64,000 bases of DNA from NCBI RefSeq assembly GCF_002309535.1, contig NZ_CP023275.1, forward strand, positions 1,054,001 to 1,118,000, in the 5' to 3' direction. Every line of letters begins with the position of its first letter. Positions within the stretch are counted from its first letter, which is position 1. Shown here in pieces: positions 41,473-50,762 of the stretch. The notes under the pieces are model-generated. The model made no database searches, had not been told where the DNA came from, and saw nothing but the letters and a program-made list of their open reading frames with translations. The DNA comes from Sulfurospirillum diekertiae (lineage in GTDB: Bacteria; Campylobacterota; Campylobacteria; Campylobacterales; Sulfurospirillaceae). The translations under genes were made by a program, and so were the position numbers.

Positions 41473-43276
41473 TCTTGACCCGATCGACAAAGAACGCTTT
41501 AAAAAAATAGGGGTAGGAACGCTTTTAGACTTAGCGCTCCTTCTGCCGCATTCGTATGAAAACACCACCCTCTCGCCATCACCGCTTTTGGAGCAGATCA
41601 ATACCTTACATGTAAAGGTGATTTCGCTTAAACAAAGCCCCAAAGTCTTTCAGATCGTCTTTGATGTGGAAGCGTGGAATGCACATCTTGATGGCGTAAT
41701 TTTTGCCGCAAAACCGTACCATAAAGCACTGTTTAAAGTGGGGAATGAATTTTTCATTCACGGAAAAGTGAGTTACAACAATGGGCGTTTGCAGATGGTG
41801 CAACCCAAAATCGTCACAGCGATCAACACGCTCATTCCCAAATACAAAACGCCCTTGCAAAACAAAACCGTCATAGAGTTGATGACACGCTTTCTCAGCC
41901 TTGAAGCACTCTTAAACGAAGGCTTACATGTAAACGAAGCTCAGGCACTTTTAAGCTTGCATCGACCGAACGCTAAAGAGGCAAGCGCCATTAGCAGTTT
42001 TGGCTACTCGGAATCCATCTTGAATGTGCTCAAATTTGTCGAAATTCATAACTATCTGAAAAAACTCTCGGGTAAAAAAGTAACGTTTCCCTCCTGTGCC
42101 AAACTGGATGGCGATGAAGCACCTTTTATCGCTTCGCTTCCGTTTATATTGACAGCCGATCAGCAAAAAGTCATTGGTGAAATCAAGCATGATTTTTTAA
42201 GTGAAAATGCCGCCAAGCGCGTCATCATGGGTGATGTCGGATGTGGAAAAACGATGGTCATTTTAGCTTCAGTGATGATGAGTTACCCCAAAAAAGCCAT
42301 TTTGATGGCACCTACAACAGTTCTTGCCAACCAACTGTTTGAAGAAGCGGTAAAGTTTTTACCTTTACATGTAAAGACACTTTTGATCACCCAAGAGGCG
42401 GACAGCAAGGAGAATTTGGCTGATTTTGACTTCATCATCGGCACACACGCTTTGTTGTACCGTGAGCTTCCAACCTGTGCGCTTGTCATGGTGGATGAAC
42501 AGCACCGTTTTGGCACGAAACAGCGCGCACTGCTCTCAGCGCTGGTGTCAAAACAGGCGTGGCATCCGCACTATTTGCAGTTTTCTGCCACACCGATTCC
42601 AAGGACGCTCAGTATGATTCAGTCTTCTTTGGTTGATTTATCCTTCATAAAAATGCTCCCTTTTCCCAAAGACATTACCACGAAAGTGATCGCCAAAAAA
42701 GATTTTAAAGCGTTGGTGGAGCATTTGCGTTCTGAAATCGCACAGAAGCATCAGTGCATCATCGTTTATCCACTCGTCGAAGAGAGTGAGATGGTAAATT
42801 ATCAGTCCATCGATGAAGGGCGTGGCTTTTGGGAAAAAAATTTTGATGGTGTTTTTGTCACGTATGGCAAAGATAAAAACAAAGAAGAGATCCTCAAAAC
42901 CTTTAAAGAAGAGGGTAATTTGCTCATTTCAACCACGGTTGTTGAAGTGGGCATCTCGCTTCCAAATCTATCGACCATCGTCATTGTAGGTGCAGAACGT
43001 CTTGGGCTTGCCAGCTTGCATCAGCTTCGGGGACGTGTCAGTCGCAATGGCTTAAAAGGCTACTGTTTTCTCTACACGAATCTTGCCAAGAGCGAACGGC
43101 TTGAGAAGTTTTCTCAAACACTCGATGGCTTTGAGATTGCAGAGTTAGACTTGGCATACCGTCAAGGTGGCGATGTGGTGGAAGGAAGCATTCAAAGTGG
43201 GAAGAAATTGATCTGGTTTGAGATGGGAAGTGATGAGGAAATTTTAAAAGAGGCAAAAGCTAGAATTGAGGCGTAG
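41459..43276 (+). CDS. recG: ATP-dependent DNA helicase RecG
   Basis: 605 residues from GTG at 41459. Remodels stalled forks and branched DNA. Walker A Gly-Asp-Val-Gly-Cys-Gly-Lys-Thr, DEQH box (Val-Asp-Glu-Gln-His-Arg-Phe-Gly), Phe-Ser-Ala-Thr-Pro-Ile-Pro-Arg-Thr, and Gln-Leu-Arg-Gly-Arg-Val-Ser-Arg in motif VI. Short wedge domain, normal for the phylum. Overlaps the M16 reading frame by 14 bp. It contains three palindrome copies (41605, 41923, 42364), all read as Leu-His-Val. Confidence 0.94.
   Translation: MKNLDLDPIDKERFKKIGVGTLLDLALLLPHSYENTTLSPSPLLEQINTLHVKVISLKQSPKVFQIVFDVEAWNAHLDGVIFAAKPYHKALFKVGNEFFIHGKVSYNNGRLQMVQPKIVTAINTLIPKYKTPLQNKTVIELMTRFLSLEALLNEGLHVNEAQALLSLHRPNAKEASAISSFGYSESILNVLKFVEIHNYLKKLSGKKVTFPSCAKLDGDEAPFIASLPFILTADQQKVIGEIKHDFLSENAAKRVIMGDVGCGKTMVILASVMMSYPKKAILMAPTTVLANQLFEEAVKFLPLHVKTLLITQEADSKENLADFDFIIGTHALLYRELPTCALVMVDEQHRFGTKQRALLSALVSKQAWHPHYLQFSATPIPRTLSMIQSSLVDLSFIKMLPFPKDITTKVIAKKDFKALVEHLRSEIAQKHQCIIVYPLVEESEMVNYQSIDEGRGFWEKNFDGVFVTYGKDKNKEEILKTFKEEGNLLISTTVVEVGISLPNLSTIVIVGAERLGLASLHQLRGRVSRNGLKGYCFLYTNLAKSERLEKFSQTLDGFEIAELDLAYRQGGDVVEGSIQSGKKLIWFEMGSDEEILKEAKARIEA
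42364..42375. repeat. 12-bp palindrome TTTACATGTAAA inside recG
   Basis: Perfect copy, read as Leu-His-Val-Lys. It is the last perfect copy before a 7.8-kb stretch without any. Confidence 0.95.
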
Positions 43277-43299
43277 GCAAGAAGGTTTTGCCTTCTTGC
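43277..43299. terminator. Bidirectional terminator after recG
   Basis: GCAAGAAGG / CCTTCTTGC, 9-bp perfect stem with a TTTTG loop, between convergent recG and hpf. Confidence 0.8.
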
Positions 43300-43314
43300 G
43301 TTCTAAAAGATGGT

Positions 43315-43827
43315 TTAATACAACCCGAATCTTCCATCCTTCTTTTTATACATCACGCGGAATTTATCTTCCATATCATGGAAAACGATAAATTGTTTAT
43401 CGGAGCCTTTAAGCTCATTCATCGCATCTTCGACTTCGACAGGTTTGTAGCTATCAAGTCTAATTGGCACGATCTCATCGTCGCTTCCTTCACTGTTCTC
43501 TTCGATAACAACGAGTTCTTCCGCTTTATAATTGGTAATTTTATCATGGTGACGGCGTAAGACTTTTTTAGCTCTCTCAACGGCGAGATCAACCGCGGCA
43601 TAGACATCTTTGTCTTTTTGTTGAATAACAACCGTGTTTTTATGCGCCATGTTAATTGCAAACTCGACATTGAAGCCTTTTTTGCCGTTTTTTTCATCCG
43701 CTGAGATCACAGTACGCACAGAGATAATGTCCAAATTGTATTTGCCCAGAGCATCAACAGCTCCATCAACATAAGCCTTAATGGGCTCCGTCAAATCAAA
43801 TTGTTTACCTACGATACTGGTGTTCAT
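43315..43827 (-). CDS. hpf: Long-form ribosome hibernation promoting factor
   Basis: 170 residues. N-terminal S30AE/RaiA domain (about 1-95) that sits in the ribosomal decoding channel, a variable acidic linker, and a C-terminal dimerisation domain (about 115-170; Glu-Asp-Ala-Met-Asn-Glu-Leu ... Phe-Arg-Val-Met-Tyr-Lys-Lys-Lys-Asp-Gly-Arg-Phe-Gly-Leu) that forms 100S ribosome dimers in slow growth. Monocistronic with an AAAAGGAGA Shine-Dalgarno. Confidence 0.92.
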   Translation of the reverse strand: MNTSIVGKQFDLTEPIKAYVDGAVDALGKYNLDIISVRTVISADEKNGKKGFNVEFAINMAHKNTVVIQQKDKDVYAAVDLAVERAKKVLRRHHDKITNYKAEELVVIEENSEGSDDEIVPIRLDSYKPVEVEDAMNELKGSDKQFIVFHDMEDKFRVMYKKKDGRFGLY

Positions 43828-43917
43828 CTTGTCTCCTTTTCCTTCCCTCTTGCAAGGGTTTGTAGAGTCAGTATAACAAATAAAACCTTAAATGAAAAGG
43901 AGAATTTTGGGCTTGTT

Positions 43918-44376
43918 TTACGGCTTTTGGATGGTACGGCGATGAAGGCGAATGGGCTCTGTGGAGATGTTATTGTCAGTCACGGTTGAAACAATGGTGT
44001 CGATAATAACAGTAAGATTTGAGTCATTTGTATCGATATTACTTGTTGTCGTTGTTCCACTCGGTGTTTGGCATCCAGCAGGAAGATTTCTTCCTAAATA
44101 ATAGAGTGAAATGTTAATATCAAATAGGGCGTTGGTTCCTGTATTGGGGTATTGTGCATTGATAGTGTTAAGGCAATTGTTAGAAAAATTATGCGCAGAA
44201 ATAGCCAAAAGAGCATACTCTGCAGCACTTTGCACTAAAAGCTCTGCTTGTTCTTTTAAATAGGTGTCGCTGGTTTGTTTAACACTTAGTGCCGAAAATG
44301 AAAGAGCCAAAGCACCCAATGACGCGACGACGACCATAAAAAGAATTGCGGTCATTAAACTGAAACCTTTACGCAT
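43918..44376 (-). CDS. PilX/MshP-like minor pseudopilin
   Basis: 152 residues. Starts Met-Arg-Lys-Gly-Phe-Ser-Leu-Met-Thr-Ala-Ile-Leu-Phe-Met-Val-Val-Val, a prepilin-type leader with cleavage after Gly but without the Glu5 of major pilins; this GFS-L-x-x-A-x-x form is seen in MshP/PilX proteins. One Cys pair (Asn-Asn-Cys and Ala-Gly-Cys) could form a disulfide. Last gene of a four-gene operon, 1-bp overlap with the previous one. Likely part of a type IV pilus tip or assembly complex. Confidence 0.78.
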   Translation of the reverse strand: MRKGFSLMTAILFMVVVASLGALALSFSALSVKQTSDTYLKEQAELLVQSAAEYALLAISAHNFSNNCLNTINAQYPNTGTNALFDINISLYYLGRNLPAGCQTPSGTTTTSNIDTNDSNLTVIIDTIVSTVTDNNISTEPIRLHRRTIQKP

Positions 44377-45290
44377 TAGTAAATCACCTTTTCTTTACAG
44401 ACTACAATGTAGTTATCAAGTCCTGTTTCGTTCGCATCGTGTAAGCAAAGCTTGAGATGGATAATAGATTGATCTTGGCGAAATCGAAAGAGATTGACAT
44501 GTTCTGCCAATACTTGATTTGGCATGTTGGCATCACTGTAATTTTCACCAAGCCACGGTTGATAATTGTAGTAAAGTGTCAGATTGAAATCTTGAGAATT
44601 TGTGGCACTAGGAACAATGGCATACGCACTGTGTGCAAGATAATATTGCTCATAAATTTCACTAGGCGCTGTATCAATGATGTTAAAAACAGTATCACTT
44701 TGGCGTATGACGCGAAGAGTATACTCCCCATCACCATTGGCAGTTGTACTCCAACCATATTTTGATACATCAGCACCTCTACCTTTAAAAATAAGTACAG
44801 CAGCTTTTGCGGCTGTTGAGAGATCAATATCACCATTTGTTAAAGCGCTCATAATAGTGCTGGCTTTTGTAAGGTTGCTTTCGGATGTTTTGAGCGTTCC
44901 ATGGGTTCCTGCTGAACTGTTCGTATCGGTGCTATCAAGATCTATAAAGCCTGTCCATCCCGGTTGTCCATCATACCCAAGCATACTTTCATTACTGTAG
45001 CCAATCCATTCAAGGATGTTATATGTATCATCAACACTGGAATCAGAAAGGGCTAAATAATCACCTGTTTTACGTGCAATCACACTGTCTTTAATACGAT
45101 ACTGAAGTCTCTTAGCAATTTGCTCTAATGTAATCTCTGTTTGGGCTTCAAGGCGGTTGATCGTGCGAACACGAAGGTAGTTACTGTATAAAGAAGCAAT
45201 AATATCTGCTCCAATACTCGCCACAATGCCTAAAACAACGATAACCATAACTAGTTCTATCATGGTAAAAGCAGAGCGTTTTTTCACCAT
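44376..45290 (-). CDS. PilW/MshO-like minor pseudopilin
   Basis: 304 residues. Prepilin leader Lys-Lys-Arg-Ser-Ala-Phe-Thr-Met-Ile-Glu-Leu-Val-Met-Val-Ile-Val-Val-Leu-Gly-Ile with Glu5 present. Note Ala rather than Gly before the Phe at the cleavage site. The long soluble domain and Glu-Ala-Gln-Thr-Glu-Ile-Thr-Leu-Glu-Gln-Ile-Ala-Lys-Arg-Leu after the helix fit MshO/PilW-type proteins. Overlaps both neighbours by 1-7 bp. Confidence 0.78.
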   Translation of the reverse strand: MVKKRSAFTMIELVMVIVVLGIVASIGADIIASLYSNYLRVRTINRLEAQTEITLEQIAKRLQYRIKDSVIARKTGDYLALSDSSVDDTYNILEWIGYSNESMLGYDGQPGWTGFIDLDSTDTNSSAGTHGTLKTSESNLTKASTIMSALTNGDIDLSTAAKAAVLIFKGRGADVSKYGWSTTANGDGEYTLRVIRQSDTVFNIIDTAPSEIYEQYYLAHSAYAIVPSATNSQDFNLTLYYNYQPWLGENYSDANMPNQVLAEHVNLFRFRQDQSIIHLKLCLHDANETGLDNYIVVCKEKVIY

Positions 45291-45964
45291 GAACTCCTTT
45301 TTAAAATACCACTTTCACCAATATTGGAGGCAAAAGCTCGTAGAGTTACATTTGCATCGCTCCCTGAAGAGGTAACGCTGATCATTTTGATATTGGTAGG
45401 ATTTGTTTGAGTACTTGTGGGATTAAATGTAAAAGTAATGCTTGAGCTACTGGCATAAGCACCACTTTGTAAAGCATCACCAATATAGTCAATTTTAGAG
45501 GTAAGTGAAATACTATAAATATAGTCCATATCAGCTGCTGTCACGCTAACGCTACTGGTTTTACCATCAAAATCATCAATATCCATTGGTGTTGTTGCAT
45601 TCCAATCTGCCCCAGACTTTAATGTAGGTGTTAATTTATCATCTCGAAGCCTTCGTCTCTCATCAGCTTCTATATGGCCGGCTCTTCTTGTTGTGGTAGT
45701 ATCAAAAGCATTATCTGCATTAGCTGAGGCTGTTGTATCTAAAACGCGTGATGTACTGGCATCTCCATCGTAAGAGTTGATATCCCATTCGTGAGAGAGA
45801 ATAAACGCGAGTCTTGTTTTTGTCGCTAAAATAACCTCTTGCTCAAGTGCTAGGGCATTTCCTCGTTGCGTTTGCAGTAAAACAAGGGGCAAACTCATCA
45901 CAACAATACCCATAATAACAATAGCAAAAACAAGTTCTATCATCGACATAGCTGAGCGCATCAC
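45284..45964 (-). CDS. Prepilin-type minor pseudopilin (MshD/PilV-like position)
   Basis: 226 residues. N-terminal Ser-Ala-Met-Ser-Met-Ile-Glu-Leu-Val-Phe-Ala-Ile-Val-Ile-Met-Gly-Ile-Val is a prepilin helix with Glu5; again Ala precedes the mature residue. The soluble part is Ser/Thr/Asn/Asp-rich and probably beta-structured. It overlaps the giant protein gene by 4 bp (ATGA) and the MshO-like gene by 7 bp. Confidence 0.75.
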   Translation of the reverse strand: MMRSAMSMIELVFAIVIMGIVVMSLPLVLLQTQRGNALALEQEVILATKTRLAFILSHEWDINSYDGDASTSRVLDTTASANADNAFDTTTTRRAGHIEADERRRLRDDKLTPTLKSGADWNATTPMDIDDFDGKTSSVSVTAADMDYIYSISLTSKIDYIGDALQSGAYASSSSITFTFNPTSTQTNPTNIKMISVTSSGSDANVTLRAFASNIGESGILKRSSW

Positions 45965-48900
45965 CAGTCTAACCTTTTTTGGATGCGTGCTCCACTTTTT
46001 ACTGTTGCATCTATCGTAGCACCTGTTACATTGGTATCACTTGATGAATTCTTAACAGTTCCTGCTCCTGCCCAATCACCTGAGCCTGTAAATGTAACGG
46101 TGTAGTAGGTTGGATAATATTGTAGCCAAGTAACAGAATTGAGATTGATCTTATCCGTTAATGGTACACTCGTTGCTGTAAGAACCTGTGTCGCTGGGTT
46201 TGTTGTTGTATTGGCATCATAAGGAGATGAAAACTTAGATGTTTGTGTTGGTATAGGATTAATGGTTCCCATTGTACTCGTATGGTTTGTATTTTGATAC
46301 CAATTGATTGCTTTAACACTTTCATTCCCATCAAGTCCATAAGAAGATCGCTTAGTCGTATTACAATCTTTGCAATAGACTTCATAGTAAATACTTGCTG
46401 TTCCAGGATTTTTTACAAATGTATAATCAGGTGCAAAAGCACGACCATAATAAAATGTTGTATTGTGGTCATTTGTACGATTAAAGTCAGTTCCTGTTGT
46501 TCCATTACTATCAACAACACTAGTAATATTAAAATCATTTCTTGCAATTTTAAATGGTTCGTCAGCTTTTGTGCTATCGCGCGTGAAGTTAAATAGCATT
46601 TTTAAATTAGATAAACCATTGGTAAAATTGCCTTCAGAGGAGCTAAAAGTTGCTTGACTTAATGTTGCATTATTCTCCAAATTGGATGTTGTCCCATCTT
46701 CAAAATAGCGAATACGATTTTGGGTCGTCGAATTTGATAAGGTTTTATTATTGATAAGTTTAATTGTATAGTCAATATCTCGTGCATAGCACTTTGCAGT
46801 ATAGTTTTTTGCTGTTGTTGTCGCATCGTTTAAAACAGCCGTTGTTGTTAAAAGCGCTTCAGCACTCATTGTGTTGTCATTTGATATGTAGGTAAAATTG
46901 CCATCGTTAAAGTTTTGAAGTGTCAACTCATTATTGAACTGTTTTGGACTAAACGTAAACGGTGCTGTTTTTTGTATAAGACATCCCACTTTACCATTTC
47001 CATCAGGGGTTGATGTGGTACTTCCCACTAAACAATCACTATTTGAATTTTGATCTATTGCTGTCCAATTATTATCAGCAACGGTAACATTAACATCTCC
47101 TATTTCATTATAAGTAAAGCTGGTATTTGTTGCTACACCACTGGTAAATGAAAGTGCCATATTGGTACTATTTTTATCAAGAGTACATCCTGTTGGAATA
47201 ATAAGATCAATTGTTGCATTTTTATCTGTTGATGAGGTTGTAATGCTTTGATTATATCCCGTTGCGACAGCAGAAGTATTGGTCAATGCATTCGCGGTTA
47301 GGGTATAAGTTTTCCCCCCAATAAGGTTTGTGGAGCTTGCCGCCAATGAATAGGTTGCTGGACGAATAGCAAAGCTATCTCGTGAACAGACATACTTGCG
47401 TGTATTATTATCACTATAAGCTATTTTGAAAGCAACATCTTGATAAGCGGTTGAGTAATTAAGTGTCAGAGTTTTTAAGCTTTCATTTGCGAAAGTTATG
47501 GTCTGAGCGGTGTTCAAGGATGATGCCGCATCACATTTTGCTTGCTTTTGATCGTCTGTATCTGTTATTAAGTAGTTTGGTTTTGAAATTAAACTTAGAT
47601 TAACATCCCCCGTGTAACTTTTGAGTGTAATATAATCAGAATTGAGTGCTAAAAGTTTAACAGTAAAATTTTGCCCTACAACTTGCGTATAAAGAGCATT
47701 AAGGCTATCGGTAGTATCTTTGGGGTCTGATGAACCTGAGAAATTTTGATTAACGACATTAAAAACACCTAATGGGGCACTAACAGCAATAGAACTGTTG
47801 AAATCTTTACATACTCCAATATTTACAGGAGATTCATCTCCTATACGAAGTCCCATGCTAGAGTTTTCGTAAGAGACTTTATAGATATTGGCGATAGTAA
47901 TATCGCCGGATGTTTGTATTTTCTCTTTAAAGGAAATATAAGCTTTATTTGCAGCATCATTAGTAACATTTGGCGTTAAATCACCACCATTTGTAGCATT
48001 TGCACCTGTACCAATATGCCATAAGGAAGTATTTGTATCAGATGTAAACGTTGCTATATCACTATCACTGGCATCGGTTTTACTAGTATATGCGCTCTCT
48101 CCAACATTTTGTATTTTTGTGCTTTCCGATTGGTAGGCAAGGTTAGTATCATCATGCTCCATGGTGATTTCAACCTTTTCTGCTGTCTCCAAGTTGCCAT
48201 CACTGGCATCTTTTTTCATATTAGCGATCCATGTTTTAATGGTAATAATATCACCAACATTTGCGCTTGTTAGGGTTGTATTCCCATCTTCTGTATAATA
48301 AGCTTCGACATAGCAAACACGTGGTTCATAAAGTTCTGTTGTAAAGGCAACCATACTAGGGAAATAAGTATCGGCACTATTGTCGGTATATTTTTCAGTA
48401 TGCAATCTTATCGTTGCACTCGTTTCACTATTACCAATAATTTGGGCGTGAGATGTGTTGCCATCAATACCAACATCATAATTGTGTATGTCAATTCCTT
48501 GGAAATTGACAGGATTTGGATTAGGTGTAAAGCCATTTACCGTAGAGTTAAAAGCATTGTCATTATCTTCATCTGGAATTTGGATATTGTTAAGGAAGAT
48601 AGAATCTCCAGCAATATTCTTATCACCTTCTCCTACAAATACTGAAAGAGCTGAGTTGACATTTCCGCTTGTTGGTGTTAAAAACCCATCAACAGTAATA
48701 TCTACATTTTGGTACCCAGTATCGTTTGAAACACGTTTATATCCATCAAATACTGAAATATTTTTAAGAGACTCTGAGTCATCTTGGTAAATAACAACCA
48801 AGGACCAAGCAGCAAAATATCCAAGTGTTCCGTCATCATCCCCTTCCCGTGCCTTGATGTTAGCACCTGTAAAATATCCATTTATTTGGCTACCTGTCAT

Positions 48901-50139
48901 ACCTTTTAGTGTAGGAACTTCACTAAATGTTGAGTATGTATAATGGTTATCTGTATACTCATAAACATCGATAACATTAGGTGTCGTAGCAATAGAGGTA
49001 CCGCTTGGTGTTATCAGATAAACAGGCGTTCCCATAAGCGCAGAAGTAGTATCATTATAATTTTTACCCATATATCCTTGTGTGTATAGTCCAGCCCAAA
49101 GAACTTTTGCTGTAGATGGAACACTAGATATTTGAGCTTGAGAAGAATTGTTATATGTATGAACTGTACTACTCGTATCAATAAAGCTAAGACTTACTTG
49201 GTTATTTGCAGAATTTGTGTCCACACATTGTCCATTTTGCTTATAGCATAACACAGTATTTCCTATAACTTTTATATTGCCTTTAATATTTTGTGTGCTA
49301 ATTGGATTTCGGATTAGAAAATCACGCTCACCTGCATGAGTGGCTCCTCCATCATCATTGAGTAGAGTAATTGTTGCACGATTATCTTTAATCGTTGCTC
49401 CACCTGTAGCATTCGATAGTGTGATATAAAAATATTCATCGTTTTCATTTGTCGTATCACCATTGATTTTCACAGGAATATTTTGTGTGGTTGTACTTCC
49501 TGAAAATGTTAGTGTTCCTGAAGTTACATTGTAATCGCTGCCTGTGATGGCAGTTCCATTGGATGTAGCATAGTTGACAGTAACAGTATTGCCATTAGTA
49601 TCAGAGAGAGTTACTGGAATGTTTTTGGTATATATGCCAACATTTCCTTCGTTTAAAGTTGTATCAGCAATCGAAAAGGAAGGCGTAATAATATCTGGGG
49701 TGAATGTGACAGAAAGAGTGTAATTAGGAGAATATCCCAAATTTGTAAATACACCAATATTAAAATTAGTAGTTGCACTGTCTAAGTGAATTGTATAGGT
49801 TGTTCGTGATGTACTATTTCTCGTTGGGCATGAATTGTTTGCTGTAGTAAAAAAAGCATTTGAACCGCTTATCGTAATGGTCAATGTTCCTGCTTTTGGT
49901 GTAGTAACCAAAAAAAAGTCATTATCTTCAGTGTACCCCCACCACCAAGACCCTGAATAAGTAACATTCCCTGGTTTTGAAAGAGTTGAGGTAGCTGTTG
50001 TAAAATTAAATGTACTTGCAGTTGTTGGATTGCTACAATTGCCTGGATAATCAGGTGATTCGGCAAAAAGTAATGTCTGTAGACAAATAAAAAATAAAAC
50101 AGTTTTCATCAAATTGAACATAAGACTATTTTTTTTCAT
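45961..50139 (-). CDS. 1392-residue secreted Calx-beta protein, MshQ-like
   Basis: Signal peptide (about 10-26, ending Leu-Phe-Ala-Glu). A Calx-beta domain lies about 150-265 (Phe-Ser-Ile-Ala-Asp-Thr-Thr-Leu-Asn-Glu-Gly ... Asn-Glu-Asn-Asp-Glu-Tyr-Phe-Tyr-Ile-Thr-Leu). Long Thr/Ser/Asn-rich beta regions follow, with DUF11-like and MshQ (DUF6701)-like character toward the C terminus, including Tyr-Tyr-Gly-Arg-Ala-Phe-Ala-Pro-Asp and a Cys-Lys-Asp-Cys pair. First gene of the pseudopilin operon, so a cell-surface or pilus-tip adhesin is likely. AT-rich, free of the 12-bp palindrome despite its 4.2 kb. Similarity to MshQ rests on order and motifs, not alignment. Confidence 0.8.
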   Translation of the reverse strand: MKKNSLMFNLMKTVLFFICLQTLLFAESPDYPGNCSNPTTASTFNFTTATSTLSKPGNVTYSGSWWWGYTEDNDFFLVTTPKAGTLTITISGSNAFFTTANNSCPTRNSTSRTTYTIHLDSATTNFNIGVFTNLGYSPNYTLSVTFTPDIITPSFSIADTTLNEGNVGIYTKNIPVTLSDTNGNTVTVNYATSNGTAITGSDYNVTSGTLTFSGSTTTQNIPVKINGDTTNENDEYFYITLSNATGGATIKDNRATITLLNDDGGATHAGERDFLIRNPISTQNIKGNIKVIGNTVLCYKQNGQCVDTNSANNQVSLSFIDTSSTVHTYNNSSQAQISSVPSTAKVLWAGLYTQGYMGKNYNDTTSALMGTPVYLITPSGTSIATTPNVIDVYEYTDNHYTYSTFSEVPTLKGMTGSQINGYFTGANIKAREGDDDGTLGYFAAWSLVVIYQDDSESLKNISVFDGYKRVSNDTGYQNVDITVDGFLTPTSGNVNSALSVFVGEGDKNIAGDSIFLNNIQIPDEDNDNAFNSTVNGFTPNPNPVNFQGIDIHNYDVGIDGNTSHAQIIGNSETSATIRLHTEKYTDNSADTYFPSMVAFTTELYEPRVCYVEAYYTEDGNTTLTSANVGDIITIKTWIANMKKDASDGNLETAEKVEITMEHDDTNLAYQSESTKIQNVGESAYTSKTDASDSDIATFTSDTNTSLWHIGTGANATNGGDLTPNVTNDAANKAYISFKEKIQTSGDITIANIYKVSYENSSMGLRIGDESPVNIGVCKDFNSSIAVSAPLGVFNVVNQNFSGSSDPKDTTDSLNALYTQVVGQNFTVKLLALNSDYITLKSYTGDVNLSLISKPNYLITDTDDQKQAKCDAASSLNTAQTITFANESLKTLTLNYSTAYQDVAFKIAYSDNNTRKYVCSRDSFAIRPATYSLAASSTNLIGGKTYTLTANALTNTSAVATGYNQSITTSSTDKNATIDLIIPTGCTLDKNSTNMALSFTSGVATNTSFTYNEIGDVNVTVADNNWTAIDQNSNSDCLVGSTTSTPDGNGKVGCLIQKTAPFTFSPKQFNNELTLQNFNDGNFTYISNDNTMSAEALLTTTAVLNDATTTAKNYTAKCYARDIDYTIKLINNKTLSNSTTQNRIRYFEDGTTSNLENNATLSQATFSSSEGNFTNGLSNLKMLFNFTRDSTKADEPFKIARNDFNITSVVDSNGTTGTDFNRTNDHNTTFYYGRAFAPDYTFVKNPGTASIYYEVYCKDCNTTKRSSYGLDGNESVKAINWYQNTNHTSTMGTINPIPTQTSKFSSPYDANTTTNPATQVLTATSVPLTDKINLNSVTWLQYYPTYYTVTFTGSGDWAGAGTVKNSSSDTNVTGATIDATVKSGARIQKRLDW

Positions 50140-50158
50140 ACATTACCTCTAAAATATC

Positions 50159-50170
50159 TTTACATGTAAA
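50159..50170. repeat. 12-bp palindrome TTTACATGTAAA
   Basis: Perfect copy between fliW and the giant Calx-beta gene, about 20 bp upstream of the latter's start codon. Confidence 0.95.
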
Positions 50171-50199
50171 AGCCAAAAACGCATAAAACGCGTCACGTT

Positions 50200-50595
50200 C
50201 TACTCAGATTTCTCTTTATTCAAAAACAGTGAAATACTCTCCATAAGCCCAAAATCAGGATGTTGATTGGCGTCTAGTACGACTTGTGCTAGGCTTTGGT
50301 TGTCGACATTGAAGACGAGTGGGGCGATGAAGTTAATCGTTGAGGTTTCGATTGGTGTGGCGATAATCATGATGTTTAAGATAAGAATGTTCGATTTTTC
50401 GTTGATGTCGAGCAGGGTTCTAAAGTATTCGGGGATTTCAAATTCGTAAGGGCGGAGCATAAAAGGGTTAATAAGTGTAAAGGTAGTCGGATCGGATTTC
50501 GAGATAAATTTGACGAAAAACTCATCAATTTTTTCCAGTTCTACCTCTTTGATGGTTTCAAATCCAGGGATCGGCGCTTTCACAGAGAAGATCAT
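50200..50595 (-). CDS. fliW: Flagellar assembly factor FliW
   Basis: 131 residues. Cytoplasmic beta-barrel protein that binds flagellin and counteracts CsrA to tune flagellin translation. The N-terminal Pro-Gly-Phe-Glu and central Phe-Thr-Leu-Ile-Asn-Pro-Phe, followed by Asn-Phe-Ile-Ala-Pro-Leu-Val-Phe-Asn, are FliW signatures. No csrA is adjacent. Confidence 0.92.
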   Translation of the reverse strand: MIFSVKAPIPGFETIKEVELEKIDEFFVKFISKSDPTTFTLINPFMLRPYEFEIPEYFRTLLDINEKSNILILNIMIIATPIETSTINFIAPLVFNVDNQSLAQVVLDANQHPDFGLMESISLFLNKEKSE

Positions 50596-50762
50596 ACTAT
50601 TCCTTTTTAAAAAACAAATATTTCATCTATTGTATCATTTTGTATGTTAAATAAGGCAAGCAGCACAAAAGAAATCGACTTCAAAGCGAAAAAAACGCGT
50701 TTTATTTTAAGATAACAAAAAAGAAGATACAATAGGTTTTTTTAACACAAAGGATAGAGTGA

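Noticed and set aside
44457-45000. Plus-strand ORFs opposite the pseudopilin and giant protein genes.
   Set aside because: They are antisense shadows without ribosome-binding sites; the minus frames have signal or prepilin leaders and tight overlaps.
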